From positions 159,616 through 223,615 of the forward strand of contig NZ_LMHZ01000023.1 in the NCBI RefSeq assembly GCF_001428545.1: 64,000 nucleotides of DNA, in the 5' to 3' direction. Position 1 is the first letter of the stretch, and the number at the start of each line of letters is the position of its first letter. The notes beneath the pieces are model-generated. The model saw only the letters and a program-made list of their open reading frames with translations. It had not been told where the DNA came from and did not search any database. The position numbers were made by a program, and so were the translations under genes. The stretch is from Noviherbaspirillum sp. Root189 (GTDB taxonomy: Bacteria > Pseudomonadota > Gammaproteobacteria > Burkholderiales > Burkholderiaceae_D). Of the stretch, positions 33,460-44,428 are shown one piece after another.

Positions 33460-34764
33460 TTACGACTGTCCTTCGGTTTTCCTGGCCTCGATGACGCCTG
33501 CAACAGTGAGGAAGGATCCGAAAACCGCAATTCTATCATTCTCCCCTGCTCTCTTTCGCGCATTCGCGAAAGCTGAGGCAGGACTGTCGAATAGTTCGAT
33601 GGAACGCTCGCTGCCGGCGTCGCCGCGCGGCGTCACACCGGCGTCAATCAGCTTCTGCCGAAGATATTCTGCACTTGCCGCTCTTGGCAGAGGCAGGCTG
33701 GTCAGGCACCAATGGTCAATCGTGTCCTTGAGCTGCGCGATAACGCCATCGATATCCTTGTCCTGCATCGCGCCGAACACCGCATAGGTGTAAGGATGAA
33801 AACCCATATTGCCAAGATTTTGGGCCAGCGTGGCGGCGGCGTGCGGATTGTGGGCGACGTCGAGCACAATCGTCGGGCGCCCCGGCAGCACCTGAAAGCG
33901 GCCTGGCAGATCGACCAGGGCGAGGCCGGTACGCACTTCCTGGGCACCGACCGGCAGGCGATCACGCAGCGCTTCCAGCGCGGCCAGTGCGGCAGACGCA
34001 TTGAGCAACTGGTTTGCACCGCGCAGCGCGGGGTAGCCGAGCGAGCTGCGGCGCTGGCTGCGGCCGCCATAGTTCCACTGCTGCTTATCGCCGGAGTAAT
34101 TGAAATCGCGTCCGAACAGCCATAAATCGGCACCGATGGCTTGCGCATGATCGATCAGCGATTGTGGCGGCACCGGGTCGCCGCAAATCGCTGCACGTCC
34201 CGCCCGGAAAATGCCCGCCTTTTCAAAGCCGATTTTTTCGCGGGTATCGCCGAGATATTCGGTATGGTCGATATCGACGCTGGTGACGATGGCAACGTCG
34301 GCATCGATCACGTTGACGGCGTCGAGCCGGCCACCCAGCCCAACTTCGAGGATGACGGCATCCAGACCGGCTTCGGCGAACAGCTTCAGGATGGCCAGTG
34401 TCGTAAATTCAAAATAGGTCAGCGAGACATCGCCACGCTGCGCCTCCACCGCCGCAAACTGACTGACCAGCGCTTCATCGGAAACCTGTTCGCCATGGAG
34501 ACGCGCACGCTCGTTAAAGTCGATCAGGTGCGGCGAGGTATAAACACCGACGCGGTAACCGGCCTGCATCAGGATGGCTTCCAGCATCGCACAGGTCGAA
34601 CCCTTGCCATTGGTGCCGCCAACGATGATGACCGGACAATCGAAACGGATGCCCAGCCTGTCCTTGACCTGAGAAACGCGTTCCAATCCCATGTCGATGG
34701 CTTTGGGATGCATGGTTTCAAGCAGGGCCAGCCAGTCTGGCAATGTAGTGGGAAGGCTTTGCAT
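33460..34764 (-). CDS. folC: Dihydrofolate synthase / folylpolyglutamate synthase
   Basis: A 434-residue Mur-ligase-type enzyme that adds glutamate to dihydropteroate and to folates. It has the ATP-binding P-loop GGTNGKGSTCAML (about residues 48-60), HLIDFNERARLHG, and VDIDHTEYLGDT with the conserved His/Asp. The Mur-ligase C-terminal domain begins around 300 (VLDVAHNPHAAATLA). It is full length. It is separated from accD by 71 bases containing a strong terminator, so it probably needs its own or read-through transcription. The SPOR gene follows after 68 bases. Confidence 0.96.
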   Translation of the reverse strand: MQSLPTTLPDWLALLETMHPKAIDMGLERVSQVKDRLGIRFDCPVIIVGGTNGKGSTCAMLEAILMQAGYRVGVYTSPHLIDFNERARLHGEQVSDEALVSQFAAVEAQRGDVSLTYFEFTTLAILKLFAEAGLDAVILEVGLGGRLDAVNVIDADVAIVTSVDIDHTEYLGDTREKIGFEKAGIFRAGRAAICGDPVPPQSLIDHAQAIGADLWLFGRDFNYSGDKQQWNYGGRSQRRSSLGYPALRGANQLLNASAALAALEALRDRLPVGAQEVRTGLALVDLPGRFQVLPGRPTIVLDVAHNPHAAATLAQNLGNMGFHPYTYAVFGAMQDKDIDGVIAQLKDTIDHWCLTSLPLPRAASAEYLRQKLIDAGVTPRGDAGSERSIELFDSPASAFANARKRAGENDRIAVFGSFLTVAGVIEARKTEGQS

Positions 34765-34785
34765 GAGTTGAGAAGTATTGAAAAG

Positions 34786-34817
34786 TAAAAAGCCCGGACC
34801 ATGCTGCGGTCCGGGCT
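34786..34817 (-). terminator. Intrinsic terminator after accD
   Basis: A perfect 10-bp stem AGCCCGGACC / GGTCCGGGCT with a 7-base loop is followed on the minus strand by TTTTTACTTTTC. A classical strong terminator lying between accD and folC, 19 bases after the accD stop. Confidence 0.9.
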
Positions 34818-34835
34818 GTCTGGTTTGGTGCGCGC

Positions 34836-35708
34836 TCAGGCCAGCACTTCGGCCGGCTGGTTCTGTAACAAGGCCAACAGGCGAGCAATTTCTTCGCGCA
34901 TCTTGCGACGGTCAATAATCATGTCGACAGCGCCCTTCTGCAACAGGAATTCGGCGCGCTGGAAACCTTCGGGCAGTTTTTCGCGTACCGTATTTTCGAT
35001 CACGCGCGGACCGGCAAAGCCGATCAGCGCCTTGGGTTCCGCAATCACCACATCGCCCATGAACGCGAACGATGCAGACACGCCGCCCATGGTCGGATCG
35101 GTGAGCACAGAGATAAACGGCAGCTTTTTCTCGGCCAACTTGGTCAGCATCGAAGTCGTCTTTGCCATCTGCATCAACGACAGCAAGCCTTCCTGCATAC
35201 GTGCGCCGCCCGTGGCGGTAATGCAGATGAACGGCACCTTTTGTTCGAGCGCGACTTGCGCGCCACGGACGAAACGCTCGCCGACAACCGAACCCATGGA
35301 GCCGCCCATGAATTCGAATTCGAAGCAGGCGACCACGACCGGCAGTGTCATGATCGCACCGCCCATGACGATCATTGCGTCGGTTTCGCCAGTCGCTTCC
35401 ATCGCGTCTTTCAGGCGGTCCGGGTATTTTTTGCTGTCCTTGAATTTCAGGGAATCGACCGGCAGTGCTTCCTGGCCGATTTCATAACGGCCACCCGCAT
35501 CGAGCAGCGCGTCCAGGCGTTCACGGGCACGAATGCGCATGTGGTGATTGCACTTCGGGCAGACATGGATATTCGATTCCAGGTCGGTGCGATACAACAC
35601 GGCTTCACAGGACGGGCACTTGACCCACAGTCCTTCCGGAACCGACTTGCGCGTCGCGGAATCGGAACGCTGGATACGCGGGGGTAGCAGTTTTTCAAGC
35701 CAGCTCAT
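34836..35708 (-). CDS. accD: Acetyl-CoA carboxylase carboxyltransferase subunit beta
   Basis: A 290-residue AccD, the beta half of the carboxyltransferase that makes malonyl-CoA with AccA. The N-terminal zinc ribbon has Cys31, Cys34, Cys50 and Cys53 (CPSC…CPKC). The crotonase-fold core contains [26 protein letters not shown] and [33 protein letters not shown] sequence. Normal length. It follows trpA in the conserved trpFBA-accD order and ends at a strong terminator. Confidence 0.97.
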   Translation of the reverse strand: MSWLEKLLPPRIQRSDSATRKSVPEGLWVKCPSCEAVLYRTDLESNIHVCPKCNHHMRIRARERLDALLDAGGRYEIGQEALPVDSLKFKDSKKYPDRLKDAMEATGETDAMIVMGGAIMTLPVVVACFEFEFMGGSMGSVVGERFVRGAQVALEQKVPFICITATGGARMQEGLLSLMQMAKTTSMLTKLAEKKLPFISVLTDPTMGGVSASFAFMGDVVIAEPKALIGFAGPRVIENTVREKLPEGFQRAEFLLQKGAVDMIIDRRKMREEIARLLALLQNQPAEVLA

Positions 35709-35822
35709 CGTGACCTCATCATAATTTTTGGTTGCCGCATTGTACCGCTCGGCTTGCCTTCCGCCAATATCGGCATGGGCAAGGTCGAGTTCCAGCGTGC
35801 ATCTTTCAAAATGGCAAAAATA

Positions 35823-36626
35823 TCAGCGTATTTCGTCGAGAGCGCTACGGATACCGGTAATAAATGTCTGCACCGCCTGCACGGCATTCTCGCGCGGCGT
35901 ATTTTCCAGTTCCTGAATGATACGACTACCGATGACTACGGCATCCGATACGGAGCCAATCGCTTTTGCGGTAGCGCCATCGCGTATGCCAAAACCAACA
36001 CCGACTGGCACTTTTACATGTTTCTTGATAGCGGGAATCTTTTCGGCGACAGCATCAAGATCGAGATGCCCCGAACCGGTAACACCCTTCAACGACACAT
36101 AATACACGTAGCCGCTTGCAACTTTGCCAACCTGCTCGATACGTTCATCGGTGGAAGTCGGCGCCAGCAGGAAAATCGGGTCGAGTCCGTTTTCCTTCAT
36201 CAGCATCGCGAAATCCTCGCATTCCTCGGGCGGATAATCCACAACGAGGACGCCATCAACGCCGGCCTGCTTCGCAGCTTCAACAAAGACACCGGCACCC
36301 ATGCGCTCGATCGGATTGGCATAACCCATCAATACAACGGGCGTGGACTGGTTAGTACGACGAAACTCCGTGACGAACTGCAGCACATCGCGCATGCCGA
36401 CGCCTTGTGCCAGCGCGCGCTCCGATGCGCGCTGAATGACCGGACCATCTGCCATTGGATCGGAAAACGGCACGCCAAGTTCGATAATGTCGGCGCCGCC
36501 GGCAACCAGCGCGTGCATTAATGGCACGGTCAGATCCGGGGCCGGGTCACCGGCGGTGATGAAAGGAATCAGGCCTTTCTTTTTCTGTTCTGCAAGTGTG
36601 TTCAGGACGACTTTTATTCTGGACAT
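35823..36626 (-). CDS. trpA: Tryptophan synthase alpha subunit
   Basis: A 267-residue TIM-barrel protein. It cleaves indole-3-glycerol phosphate to indole and G3P and channels indole to TrpB. Conserved blocks: [13 protein letters not shown], with the catalytic Glu in [20 protein letters not shown] (Glu57 region), then the Asp in [14 protein letters not shown] and the phosphate-binding [14 protein letters not shown]. It begins at ATG 36626, about 117 bases after trpB. That gap has no recognisable gene. Confidence 0.97.
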   Translation of the reverse strand: MSRIKVVLNTLAEQKKKGLIPFITAGDPAPDLTVPLMHALVAGGADIIELGVPFSDPMADGPVIQRASERALAQGVGMRDVLQFVTEFRRTNQSTPVVLMGYANPIERMGAGVFVEAAKQAGVDGVLVVDYPPEECEDFAMLMKENGLDPIFLLAPTSTDERIEQVGKVASGYVYYVSLKGVTGSGHLDLDAVAEKIPAIKKHVKVPVGVGFGIRDGATAKAIGSVSDAVVIGSRIIQELENTPRENAVQAVQTFITGIRSALDEIR

Positions 36627-36743
36627 GGTATTGACTCTTTGGCTCTTGGCTCATCAGGTGCCGGAGCGCCGCCTTGTCGGGCGATGTTCCGGCAGGACAT
36701 CGTTCGGATCACTGAAAATGCGGCGCGGATGTTGCTGCTGAAA

Positions 36744-38012
36744 TCAGAAGTGCTTTTTCATCCGCTCTGCAACCGTATGCATGTCCTTGTCACCTCGTCC
36801 CGACAGGTTGGCCAGCACGATCTTGTCTTTGGGCAGCGTTGCGGCAAACTTGGCCGCGTAGGCGAGAGCATGGCTGGATTCGAGTGCGGGGATGATGCCT
36901 TCGATGCGGCAGCAGCTGTGGAATGCCGCAACGGCTTCTTCGTCGGTAACCGATACATACTGGGCACGCCCTGCATCCTTGAGCCATGCGTGCTCGGGGC
37001 CGACACCGGGATAGTCAAGTCCGGCGGAGACTGAATGGGTTTCGATAATCTGGCCGTTTTCATCCTGCAGCAGATAGGTCCGATTACCATGCAGGACGCC
37101 CGGCGAACCAGCGATCAGGGATGCCGAATGCCTGCCCGTTTCAAGCCCCTCACCCGCTGCTTCAACGCCAATGAGCTGCACGTCCTTGTGGTCGATATAT
37201 GGATAGAAGATGCCCATGGCATTGGAGCCGCCACCGATGCACGCAACCACATAATCGGGTTGGCGACCGGTCATTTCAGGCATCTGTACCAGGCATTCCT
37301 TGCCAATCACGGACTGGAAATCACGCACCATCATCGGATACGGGTGAGGACCCGCCACGGTACCGATGATGTAGAAAGTGTTTTCGACGTTGGTCACCCA
37401 GTCGCGCATCGCCTCGTTCAGCGCGTCCTTGAGTGTCTTCGAGCCCGATTCCACCGGAACGACTTTGGCGCCGAGCAGTTCCATCCGATAGACGTTTTGC
37501 ACCTGGCGCTTGACGTCTTCGCTTCCCATGTAGATCACGCACTCGAGGCCAAAACGCGCGCAGATCGTCGCAGTCGCCACGCCATGCTGCCCTGCGCCGG
37601 TTTCCGCAATGACGCGCGGCTTACCCATGCGCTTGGCCAGCAATGCCTGTCCGATCACGTTGTTGATCTTATGCGCGCCGGTGTGGTTCAAGTCTTCGCG
37701 CTTGAAGTAAATCTGTGCGCCACCCATCATTTCCGACCAGCGGCGTGCATGGTAAATGGGGCTGGGGCGCCCGACGAAATGCTTGAGTTCACGCTCAAAC
37801 TCTTCGAGAAATCCGGGGTCGTTCTGGTAATGCGCATAGCCTTGCTTCAGCTCGGTCAAGGCATGGGTCAGCGTCTCGGAAACAAACGTGCCGCCGTAGG
37901 GACCGAAATGGCCGCGCGAGTCCGGGAGGTTGTACTGTGCCGTCTGGTGAATTGCGGTGGTCGATGTTGCCTGGCGCTCGGCATAGTTTTCAAGCGCGTT
38001 CAGTTCTTTCAT
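36744..38012 (-). CDS. trpB: Tryptophan synthase beta subunit
   Basis: A 422-residue PLP enzyme that condenses indole with serine. The PLP Lys is in [15 protein letters not shown]. The phosphate-binding GGGSNAMG and the catalytic Glu region in [11 protein letters not shown] are intact. I choose ATG 38012, which has AAAGAG 6 bases upstream; an ATG 15 bases further up (38027) lacks one. The N-terminal 30 residues before [15 protein letters not shown] are variable, as usual. Confidence 0.96.
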   Translation of the reverse strand: MKELNALENYAERQATSTTAIHQTAQYNLPDSRGHFGPYGGTFVSETLTHALTELKQGYAHYQNDPGFLEEFERELKHFVGRPSPIYHARRWSEMMGGAQIYFKREDLNHTGAHKINNVIGQALLAKRMGKPRVIAETGAGQHGVATATICARFGLECVIYMGSEDVKRQVQNVYRMELLGAKVVPVESGSKTLKDALNEAMRDWVTNVENTFYIIGTVAGPHPYPMMVRDFQSVIGKECLVQMPEMTGRQPDYVVACIGGGSNAMGIFYPYIDHKDVQLIGVEAAGEGLETGRHSASLIAGSPGVLHGNRTYLLQDENGQIIETHSVSAGLDYPGVGPEHAWLKDAGRAQYVSVTDEEAVAAFHSCCRIEGIIPALESSHALAYAAKFAATLPKDKIVLANLSGRGDKDMHTVAERMKKHF

Positions 38013-38239
38013 GGTGTTCTCTTTCATTCGCTAAGGAAGACACATCGCGAAGACGTCATCTTCCATTCGACACCCTTACCGCGCAGGTAAGGGACTGGCA
38101 TATCGCAGGATCTGGTCAGCGCAGAAGTGTTCGGCAATCGCTGGACTGGAATCGTTAGATGCCAGCACGAAGTGCATTTTTACCCGCACAATTTCTGCAG
38201 TCGCTTATCTGGTCGACTGTGAACCTTGACTATCGACCT
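38013..38239. other. Gap between trpB and trpF
   Basis: About 227 bases with no gene. A perfect 8-bp hairpin CCCTTACC-GCGCA-GGTAAGGG (38073-38093) lies in the trpB upstream region without a T-run. It may be an mRNA structure. In some relatives another gene sits between trpF and trpB; none is seen here. Confidence 0.55.
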
Positions 38240-38905
38240 TCAGATGGCGCGATCGGCACGGCGTACCGCATCAATGAATTCACGAATTTTGGCGGGATCC
38301 TTGATGCCTTTCGCCTGCTCGACGCCACTGCTGACATCGACGGCATGCGGCCTGACCTGAAGCACTGCTTCAGTGGCGTTTTGTACGCTCAAGCCACCAC
38401 TTAAAACGACCCGAGGCGCGAGCTCTTTTGGAATGAGAGACCAATCGAAAACCTTTCCACCGCCGCCATAGCCTTCGACAAAGGCGTCGAGCAAGATACC
38501 CGCAAAGAGTTTGCTGGCAGCACGGTAACTATGTTCATATTCTAGCAAATCGGCGCCCGTCATATCGGGTTTCATACGGACGGCACGCAGGAATGGACGA
38601 TTGACGATTTCAGCGGCCGCACAGCACTGCTCCATCGATTCATCGCCATGAAATTGCAATAAGGAAACGGGAGCTGTCCGAACCGTTGCGGCGACTTCTT
38701 CCGGGCTGGCATTCACGAACAATCCCACCGAGGTAACAAACGGTGGTACAGCCGATAACAGCGATGCGGCGTCTTCGGCCGTCACATGGCGCGGACTTTT
38801 GGCATAGAAGACCAGGCCGATGGCGTCGGCACCCGAAGCAATAGCTGCGCGCAGATCTTCCGGCCGGGTGATTCCACAGATTTTTATACGTGTGCGCTGT
38901 GTCAT
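38240..38905 (-). CDS. trpF: Phosphoribosylanthranilate isomerase
   Basis: A 221-residue TIM-barrel enzyme that isomerises N-(5'-phosphoribosyl)anthranilate to CdRP in tryptophan synthesis. KICGITRPEDL near the N-terminus has the catalytic Cys. The block VRPHAVDVSSGVE near the C-terminus, with the catalytic Asp, and VVLSGGLSVQNA (phosphate site) are intact. Normal length. It follows truA by about 100 bases and precedes trpB. Confidence 0.96.
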   Translation of the reverse strand: MTQRTRIKICGITRPEDLRAAIASGADAIGLVFYAKSPRHVTAEDAASLLSAVPPFVTSVGLFVNASPEEVAATVRTAPVSLLQFHGDESMEQCCAAAEIVNRPFLRAVRMKPDMTGADLLEYEHSYRAASKLFAGILLDAFVEGYGGGGKVFDWSLIPKELAPRVVLSGGLSVQNATEAVLQVRPHAVDVSSGVEQAKGIKDPAKIREFIDAVRRADRAI

Positions 38906-39004
38906 GAACTGATGAAAATAGACTAATGAAGAGGCCCGGACGAAGGTCGATATCGCCTCAAAACAGCTATTATGCGCCTGACGATGGCGGGTTGCAGGCG
39001 CGTT

Positions 39005-39829
39005 CTAAAGCCACGGAATCGCTCCCGTCGATTCCTGCGGCAGCTTCCATTTTTCATCGTAGGCAATTTTTGCCAGATACAAACCATCAGGCATGAAGGT
39101 CGGTGCGGCACGGCTGCGGTCACGATCCGCAAGGATGCGGCCCAGCCACGGCGGTGCCTGGTTTCCATTGCCGACGACGATCAGGGAGCCGACGATATTG
39201 CGCACCATGTGATGCAGGAACGCGCTGGCGGTAAGCGTGAAGACAATCAGGTCGCCACGTCGTTCGATACGGATATCGTGCATGGTTTTGACCGGCGATT
39301 TTGCCTGGCATTCCGCGGCGCGGAATGCAGAAAAGTCGTGTTCGCCGATCAAGTAGCGTGCAGCTTCCCGCATGGGTTCAATTTCCAGTGGCCGAAAAAC
39401 CCAGCCGGCCTTGCCTGCCAGGAGAGGCGAGCGCACCGGATGGTTGTACAGCACGTAATAGTAAGTCCGGGCGGTCGCGCTGAAGCGCGCGTGAAACGCG
39501 TCCTGTCCTTCGGCGGACACTTCGGTTGCCCAGCGCACTGCGACAGAAGGCGGCAAAAACGCATTGACGCCCCGCACCCACGAAAAGGTGTCACGTGTGA
39601 GGTCGGTATCGAAGTGCACTACCTGCTCCAGCGCATGGACGCCGGTATCGGTGCGTCCGGCACAGGTAGTCTTGATGTCACGCAGCGAGAAGCGCTTGAT
39701 TGCCGCCTCCAGCGTATCCTGTACGGTGCCGCCGGATGGCTGGGTCTGCCAGCCATGCCAGGGTGCGCCGTCGTATTGGACGCCAAGCACAATCCGTTTT
39801 AATTCCACGCCAGATCCTGATTCATTCAC
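39005..39829 (-). CDS. truA: tRNA pseudouridine(38-40) synthase TruA
   Basis: A 274-residue TruA. The catalytic Asp is in [28 protein letters not shown] and [17 protein letters not shown] are family motifs. It modifies U38-40 of the tRNA anticodon arm. The N-terminal extension MNESGSGVE before [12 protein letters not shown] is short. It lies after fimV with a strong terminator between them, in the fimV-truA-trpF order common in Burkholderiales and Pseudomonas. Confidence 0.96.
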   Translation of the reverse strand: MNESGSGVELKRIVLGVQYDGAPWHGWQTQPSGGTVQDTLEAAIKRFSLRDIKTTCAGRTDTGVHALEQVVHFDTDLTRDTFSWVRGVNAFLPPSVAVRWATEVSAEGQDAFHARFSATARTYYYVLYNHPVRSPLLAGKAGWVFRPLEIEPMREAARYLIGEHDFSAFRAAECQAKSPVKTMHDIRIERRGDLIVFTLTASAFLHHMVRNIVGSLIVVGNGNQAPPWLGRILADRDRSRAAPTFMPDGLYLAKIAYDEKWKLPQESTGAIPWL

Positions 39830-39834
39830 AATGA

Positions 39835-39877
39835 GCCAAAAAACAAAACGGGCGCCAGCAAATGCTGCGCCCGTTTT
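39835..39877 (-). terminator. Intrinsic terminator between fimV and truA
   Basis: An 11-bp stem AAAACGGGCGC / GCGCCCGTTTT with an 11-base loop. On the minus strand it is followed by TTTTGTTTTTT and on the plus strand by T-rich sequence. It lies 17 bases after the fimV stop and should separate fimV from truA. Confidence 0.85.
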
Positions 39878-39893
39878 TCGGTCGCCTTCTTAC

Positions 39894-42800
39894 TCAGGCG
39901 AGTTCAAGCAATAACGACTTCGCGCGTTCGCTCTGTTCGGGCGATCCGCCTTTCAGTACCTCGTCCAGCAGTTCGCGGGCACCTTCCTTGTCGCCGATTT
40001 CCTGGTAGGCGATGGCGAGATCCAGCTTGGTTGCCATTTCTGCGCTACTGAAACCGGATTCCTCATCAGCGCCGGTCAGCGAATCAAGGCTGCCCAGCGA
40101 CTCGATCGATGTATCGAAATCAAGGCTGGACTTGCCGCCCTGCTCGGACGGATTGAGTTCAAGACTGATTCCAGACAGATCAAAGTCGAGTGGATCGTTT
40201 TCCGTCGTTTCAGCCTTCGCGTCCGCCTTCGCTTCCGGTACGGCCGGCACCTCGTCCAGTTCAGGAATTTCCAGGTCGAAGCTTCCGACGCCGGTATCCG
40301 CTGTTGCCGACGGCTTGTCGCTAACTACCGGCTCGGCATTCAGTTCAAGTGCCGGTTCCGCAGTATTGAGTGTGAAGTCGAAGTCCTTGATTGCAGGAAT
40401 ATCGATAACCTCCGGCTGCAACGGCGCCTCGGATGGCAGGTCGATACTGAAATCGCCAATCTGCTCCGCCTTGGCTTCCGCTTCCGCTTTCGGCTCAGCC
40501 GGCGTATCGAGGAAGTCAAAATCGATCGATGCGAGTGCTGCCGGCGGCTCGACAGATGCCGGACGCGGGATCGTATTCGGCACGACCATGTCGGGCATGT
40601 TCATGCCGTCGAGATCGAAGTCGAGGTCATTGGACGACGGCTTCGCGGCAATCGGCTCCTCCGACTTCTGTTCCTCAGGTTTGATTTCCGGCTCGGACTC
40701 CAGCTCAGACATCGGCTCGAAGTCCAGGTCGTTCGATGTCACGGCTGTCTTTTCCGCCGCGATATCCAGCGGTGCCTCGGACGTCAGTGCGCTATTGCTG
40801 AAATACGAGGTGTCGGTTTCCAGCGAGCTGATGGTGTCGAGCGACGTGGTGTCCGACTGGGTAGCCGACAGCAAGGTTGCAAGACCTTGCTCCTCCAGGG
40901 GCTGTGTTGGTGCGACCAGACCACCGGCTGCGCCTGCGGCCGTATTTTCCTTGCTGGCCTTGTCGTTTTTTGCACCGGCGTACAGCGGATTGTTCGGATC
41001 GATGCCCACACCGAGCGCAACGGCCTGCGCCCATTCTTCGCCTTCGCCCTTGGTCAGGCCATACAGCTCCGTCGCCAGCACTTCAAAGGCGCGCAGGTCT
41101 TTGCGATTGGAATAGATTTCAAGCAGCTTCACGCGGACAGCATGGCGCTCGGGCTGTGTGCGCAGGGCTTCTTTCAGGATTTCCTCGGCCTGAGCATCGC
41201 GGCCATACGCGATGTAGACATCCGCTTCGGCCACCGGATCAACCTCATTGGTATCCAGCTGGCTAGCCGACGGCGAGAAGCTGGAGTTGAACACGCTGTT
41301 GTTTGTATCGACGCTCTGACCACCGGTCGAGCCGAACAGCGAATTCGCTTTCAGGCTGGAATCGGTAATGATGCTGTCTTCAAACTGCTTGTTCTGCTTC
41401 TGGCGGCGGGCACGGTAGATACCAAGCGCACCAAGTGCAACCAGCAAAGCGCCCACACCGGGCAGGACCATTGGATTTTCAGTGAGCGACTCAAAGAAGC
41501 TCGGCTCCGGCGGTGGTGGCGGTACGACCGGCTTCGGTTTCGCGACCGCTGGAGCAGCCGGTTTTTCAGCTTGTGCTTCTGCTGTTTTTTCCGGTACGGA
41601 TGGAGCAGAGGCTGCTGTTTCGGCAGAAGCGGCTGGTGCAGATACTGCCGGTGACGTTGCTGCAGGATTTGCGGTCTGCGCGGTCGGTGATGGTGCTGGT
41701 GCCGTTGTCGCGGTGGCAGGCGCTGGCGTTGGAGCCTGAGCGTCCGCCTTGGACGCGTCAGCCTGCTTCTGCTGTTCGGCCAGGCTTTGGTTCTTTACTT
41801 CCAACAGCTTTTGCAGATCAGTGACGTTCTTTTCCAGTTCCCTGACGCGGGTATTGGCTTCGGCAAGCGCCTTTTCCTTTGCAATGCGGTCTTCTGCCGA
41901 GGCTGTCCCGGCGGCCTTGTCGGCGTTGGCGCCAGCAGCAGGAAGCGCGTTGGACAACTTGAGTTTATCCCTGGATTCTGAAGCAGGCGTAGATTGTTCT
42001 TCCACCTTCGCCGTGATTTTTCCGCCAGCGCTCTGGCGACTTTCAGTGGATTTCTGCGCTGCGGATGCCGCGACCTGGCCGGCAAGTTTGCTGCGATAAT
42101 TCTGAAAATCGGCGGCCTGGGCAACGACGATGTTGCGCGCTTCCGTATTGCTGATGCCGCGCGCCGTTTCAGCGCTGGGTACGGAAAGGATCTGGCCCGC
42201 TTTCAGGCGGTTCATGTTCTGACCGGAGAATGCATCGGGATTCGCCTGGTACAGTGCTACCAGCATCTGGTCCAGAGATACGCCACCCTGTTTGACCTGT
42301 CCCGCAATCTGGGCAAGCGTATCGCCGTTGCGCACTTTGTAATCGGTTGCGGCTTCCCGCGTGGTCTCAACCGGACGCGGTGTTTCCGGACGCGCCGCGC
42401 GTGGTGCGGACTCTATTGATGGAGAGCGACGCGGCGCCGCTTCCGATTGTGTAACAGACTGTGACGGCCGCGCGCTTTGTGGTGCGCGCGAGACGGTTGT
42501 ATCTGGAATGGCAACCGGTGTTGGCGCAACTTGTGCTGCTTGCGTGCTGCGCAGGTCGGCAGGGTCGAGCAGGAAAGTGTACTCGCGAACCAGACGCCCG
42601 TTCGGGCCGGACAGCTCGAGCAGCATGTCGACGAACGGTTCATTCAATGGCTGCGCCGACGTCACGCGAATGACTTGACGCTCACCCCGCTGTTCGATCG
42701 CGAAACGCAAGGTAGTCAGTGCCGGACTGTAATCAATACTGGCTTGACGGAAGGTGTCGGCGGACGCCAGCTTGGCAGTGAGCGCACCTGCTTCATTGCG

Positions 42801-42986
42801 CGCGACGGAAGTCAGCTCAATCTCTGCACGTAAGGGTTGCCCGAGTGACGAAAGAACCGTCAGTTTGCCCAGGCCGGCAGCGTGCGCATTTGAAAACAGA
42901 AGCGCAGTCGCAACAGCGGCGCTGAGCGTTTTCAAAGTAAACAAGCCCGCTGTCGAGCGTTTATTTGAATGCATGTTTGATGGCAT
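39894..42986 (-). CDS. fimV: FimV/HubP-family LysM and TPR protein
   Basis: A 1030-residue polar-hub-type protein. ATG 42986 gives a signal peptide ending in SNAHA/AGLG; ATG 42974 and 43043 are also possible, and none has a strong ribosome site. Order: FimV N-terminal domain (LGKLTVLSSLGQPLRAEIEL), LysM (YKVRNGDTLAQIAGQ, about 210-280), coiled coil (about 365-410), Ala/Pro linker, transmembrane helix (about 505-525), acidic cytoplasmic region, and C-terminal FimV TPR (MATKLDLAIAYQEIGDKEGARELLDEVLKGG). FimV/HubP organises cell poles and promotes type IV pilus function, which fits an organism with an MSHA locus. Confidence 0.93.
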   Translation of the reverse strand: MPSNMHSNKRSTAGLFTLKTLSAAVATALLFSNAHAAGLGKLTVLSSLGQPLRAEIELTSVARNEAGALTAKLASADTFRQASIDYSPALTTLRFAIEQRGERQVIRVTSAQPLNEPFVDMLLELSGPNGRLVREYTFLLDPADLRSTQAAQVAPTPVAIPDTTVSRAPQSARPSQSVTQSEAAPRRSPSIESAPRAARPETPRPVETTREAATDYKVRNGDTLAQIAGQVKQGGVSLDQMLVALYQANPDAFSGQNMNRLKAGQILSVPSAETARGISNTEARNIVVAQAADFQNYRSKLAGQVAASAAQKSTESRQSAGGKITAKVEEQSTPASESRDKLKLSNALPAAGANADKAAGTASAEDRIAKEKALAEANTRVRELEKNVTDLQKLLEVKNQSLAEQQKQADASKADAQAPTPAPATATTAPAPSPTAQTANPAATSPAVSAPAASAETAASAPSVPEKTAEAQAEKPAAPAVAKPKPVVPPPPPEPSFFESLTENPMVLPGVGALLVALGALGIYRARRQKQNKQFEDSIITDSSLKANSLFGSTGGQSVDTNNSVFNSSFSPSASQLDTNEVDPVAEADVYIAYGRDAQAEEILKEALRTQPERHAVRVKLLEIYSNRKDLRAFEVLATELYGLTKGEGEEWAQAVALGVGIDPNNPLYAGAKNDKASKENTAAGAAGGLVAPTQPLEEQGLATLLSATQSDTTSLDTISSLETDTSYFSNSALTSEAPLDIAAEKTAVTSNDLDFEPMSELESEPEIKPEEQKSEEPIAAKPSSNDLDFDLDGMNMPDMVVPNTIPRPASVEPPAALASIDFDFLDTPAEPKAEAEAKAEQIGDFSIDLPSEAPLQPEVIDIPAIKDFDFTLNTAEPALELNAEPVVSDKPSATADTGVGSFDLEIPELDEVPAVPEAKADAKAETTENDPLDFDLSGISLELNPSEQGGKSSLDFDTSIESLGSLDSLTGADEESGFSSAEMATKLDLAIAYQEIGDKEGARELLDEVLKGGSPEQSERAKSLLLELA

Positions 42987-43175
42987 AGGGGGCAATCCGT
43001 TTGCGTATCTGGTAGGGGTACTATCACCGCGCCAATTTAACATTGTTCGGGGGAACTTTCACCATATCATCATGGACTTAGGCACGCAAGTGTAACTAAG
43101 TTGCTAACTAGGATGGAAATACCATGCTGCTATATACACTCTGGCATGGCGTGCTGTTGTTGAATGGCAACGCAA

Positions 43176-43224
43176 CTGGGGCCTGTCGAATCCGGCTTGC
43201 GTCGCCAGCTTCAACAGGCCCCAG
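43176..43224 (-). terminator. Hairpin between asd and fimV
   Basis: A perfect 11-bp stem CTGGGGCCTGT / ACAGGCCCCAG with a 27-base loop, 22 bases after the asd stop. No U-run follows, so it may be a Rho-assisted terminator or an mRNA-stabilising structure rather than an intrinsic terminator. Confidence 0.5.
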
Positions 43225-43245
43225 CATTTTCAGAGCAGCAGTCGC

Positions 43246-44382
43246 TTAGTTATCGAGGACGATGCGGAGCATGCGGCGCAGCGGCTCAGCCGCACCCCAC
43301 AACAGCTGGTCGCCGACCGTGAACGCGGACAGGTACTCACCACCCATCTGCATCTTGCGCAGGCGGCCAACCGGGATGGTCAGGCTGCCGGTCACGGCTG
43401 CAGGGGTCAGGTCCTTCATCGAGGCTTCACGGTTGTTCGGAACAACCTTTGCCCACTGATTGCTGTCGGCGAGGATGCCTTCGATTTCATCGAGCGGTAC
43501 GTCTTTCTTCAGCTTGATGGTCAATGCCTGCGAATGGCAACGCATGGCGCCGATGCGCACGCACAGGCCGTCGACCGGAATCGCTGCCTTGGCAGAAGCG
43601 CCGAAGCCCTCGCCGCGCCCGAGGATCTTGTTGGTCTCGGCGCCGCCCTTCCACTCTTCGCGCGATACGCCATTACCGAGATCCTTGTCGATCCAGGGAA
43701 TCAGGTTGCCGCCGAGGGGAACGCCGAATTGCTTGGTCTCGTCAGCGGACATCGAGTGCTGCTTTGCCAGTACCTTGCGGTCGATTTCGAGGATGGCCGA
43801 AGCCGGATCGTCGAGCAGCGATTTGACTTCGGCATTGATGGAGCCGAACTGGGTCAGCAATTCGCGCATGTGCTGCGCGCCGCCACCGGAAGCCGCCTGG
43901 TAAGTCATGGATGTCATCCACTCGACCAGATCCTTGTCGAACAGTCCGCCCAGGCCCATCAGCATGCACGAGACGGTGCAGTTGCCGCCGATGTAGTTTT
44001 TCACGCCACGCTGGAGCGCATCCTTGATGACGTCGAGGTTGACCGGGTCCAGGATGATGATGGAGTCGTCTTTCATGCGCAGCGTGGATGCCGCGTCGAT
44101 CCAGTAACCGTTCCATCCGGCGCTACGCAGCTGCGGGAAAATCTCGGTCGTGTAGTCACCGCCCTGGCAGGTAATAATGATGTCGCATTTTTTCAGCTCA
44201 TCAATATTGTTTGCGTCTTTGAGTGTGGTTTCATTTTTCGCCGTTGCCGGGGCTTTGCCGCCTGCATTGGATGTCGAAAAGAATACCGGCTCGATATGAG
44301 CGAAATCGCCCTCTTCCTGCATGCGCTGCATCAGGACCGAGCCCACCATACCACGCCAACCCACCAGGCCTACTAACTTCAC
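43246..44382 (-). CDS. asd: Aspartate-semialdehyde dehydrogenase
   Basis: A 378-residue Asd that makes aspartate semialdehyde for lysine/DAP, threonine and methionine. I choose GTG 44382, giving [24 protein letters not shown], with GGGAG 6 bases upstream. The ATG 15 bases earlier spans that ribosome site. The catalytic Cys is in [12 protein letters not shown], and [11 protein letters not shown] binds NADP. Normal length. It follows leuB in the standard leuCDB-asd-fimV-truA order. Confidence 0.96.
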   Translation of the reverse strand: MKLVGLVGWRGMVGSVLMQRMQEEGDFAHIEPVFFSTSNAGGKAPATAKNETTLKDANNIDELKKCDIIITCQGGDYTTEIFPQLRSAGWNGYWIDAASTLRMKDDSIIILDPVNLDVIKDALQRGVKNYIGGNCTVSCMLMGLGGLFDKDLVEWMTSMTYQAASGGGAQHMRELLTQFGSINAEVKSLLDDPASAILEIDRKVLAKQHSMSADETKQFGVPLGGNLIPWIDKDLGNGVSREEWKGGAETNKILGRGEGFGASAKAAIPVDGLCVRIGAMRCHSQALTIKLKKDVPLDEIEGILADSNQWAKVVPNNREASMKDLTPAAVTGSLTIPVGRLRKMQMGGEYLSAFTVGDQLLWGAAEPLRRMLRIVLDN

Positions 44383-44428
44383 AATTTTCTCCCTCAAGTG
44401 CCCATCAATAAAAATACCGCATTACTTA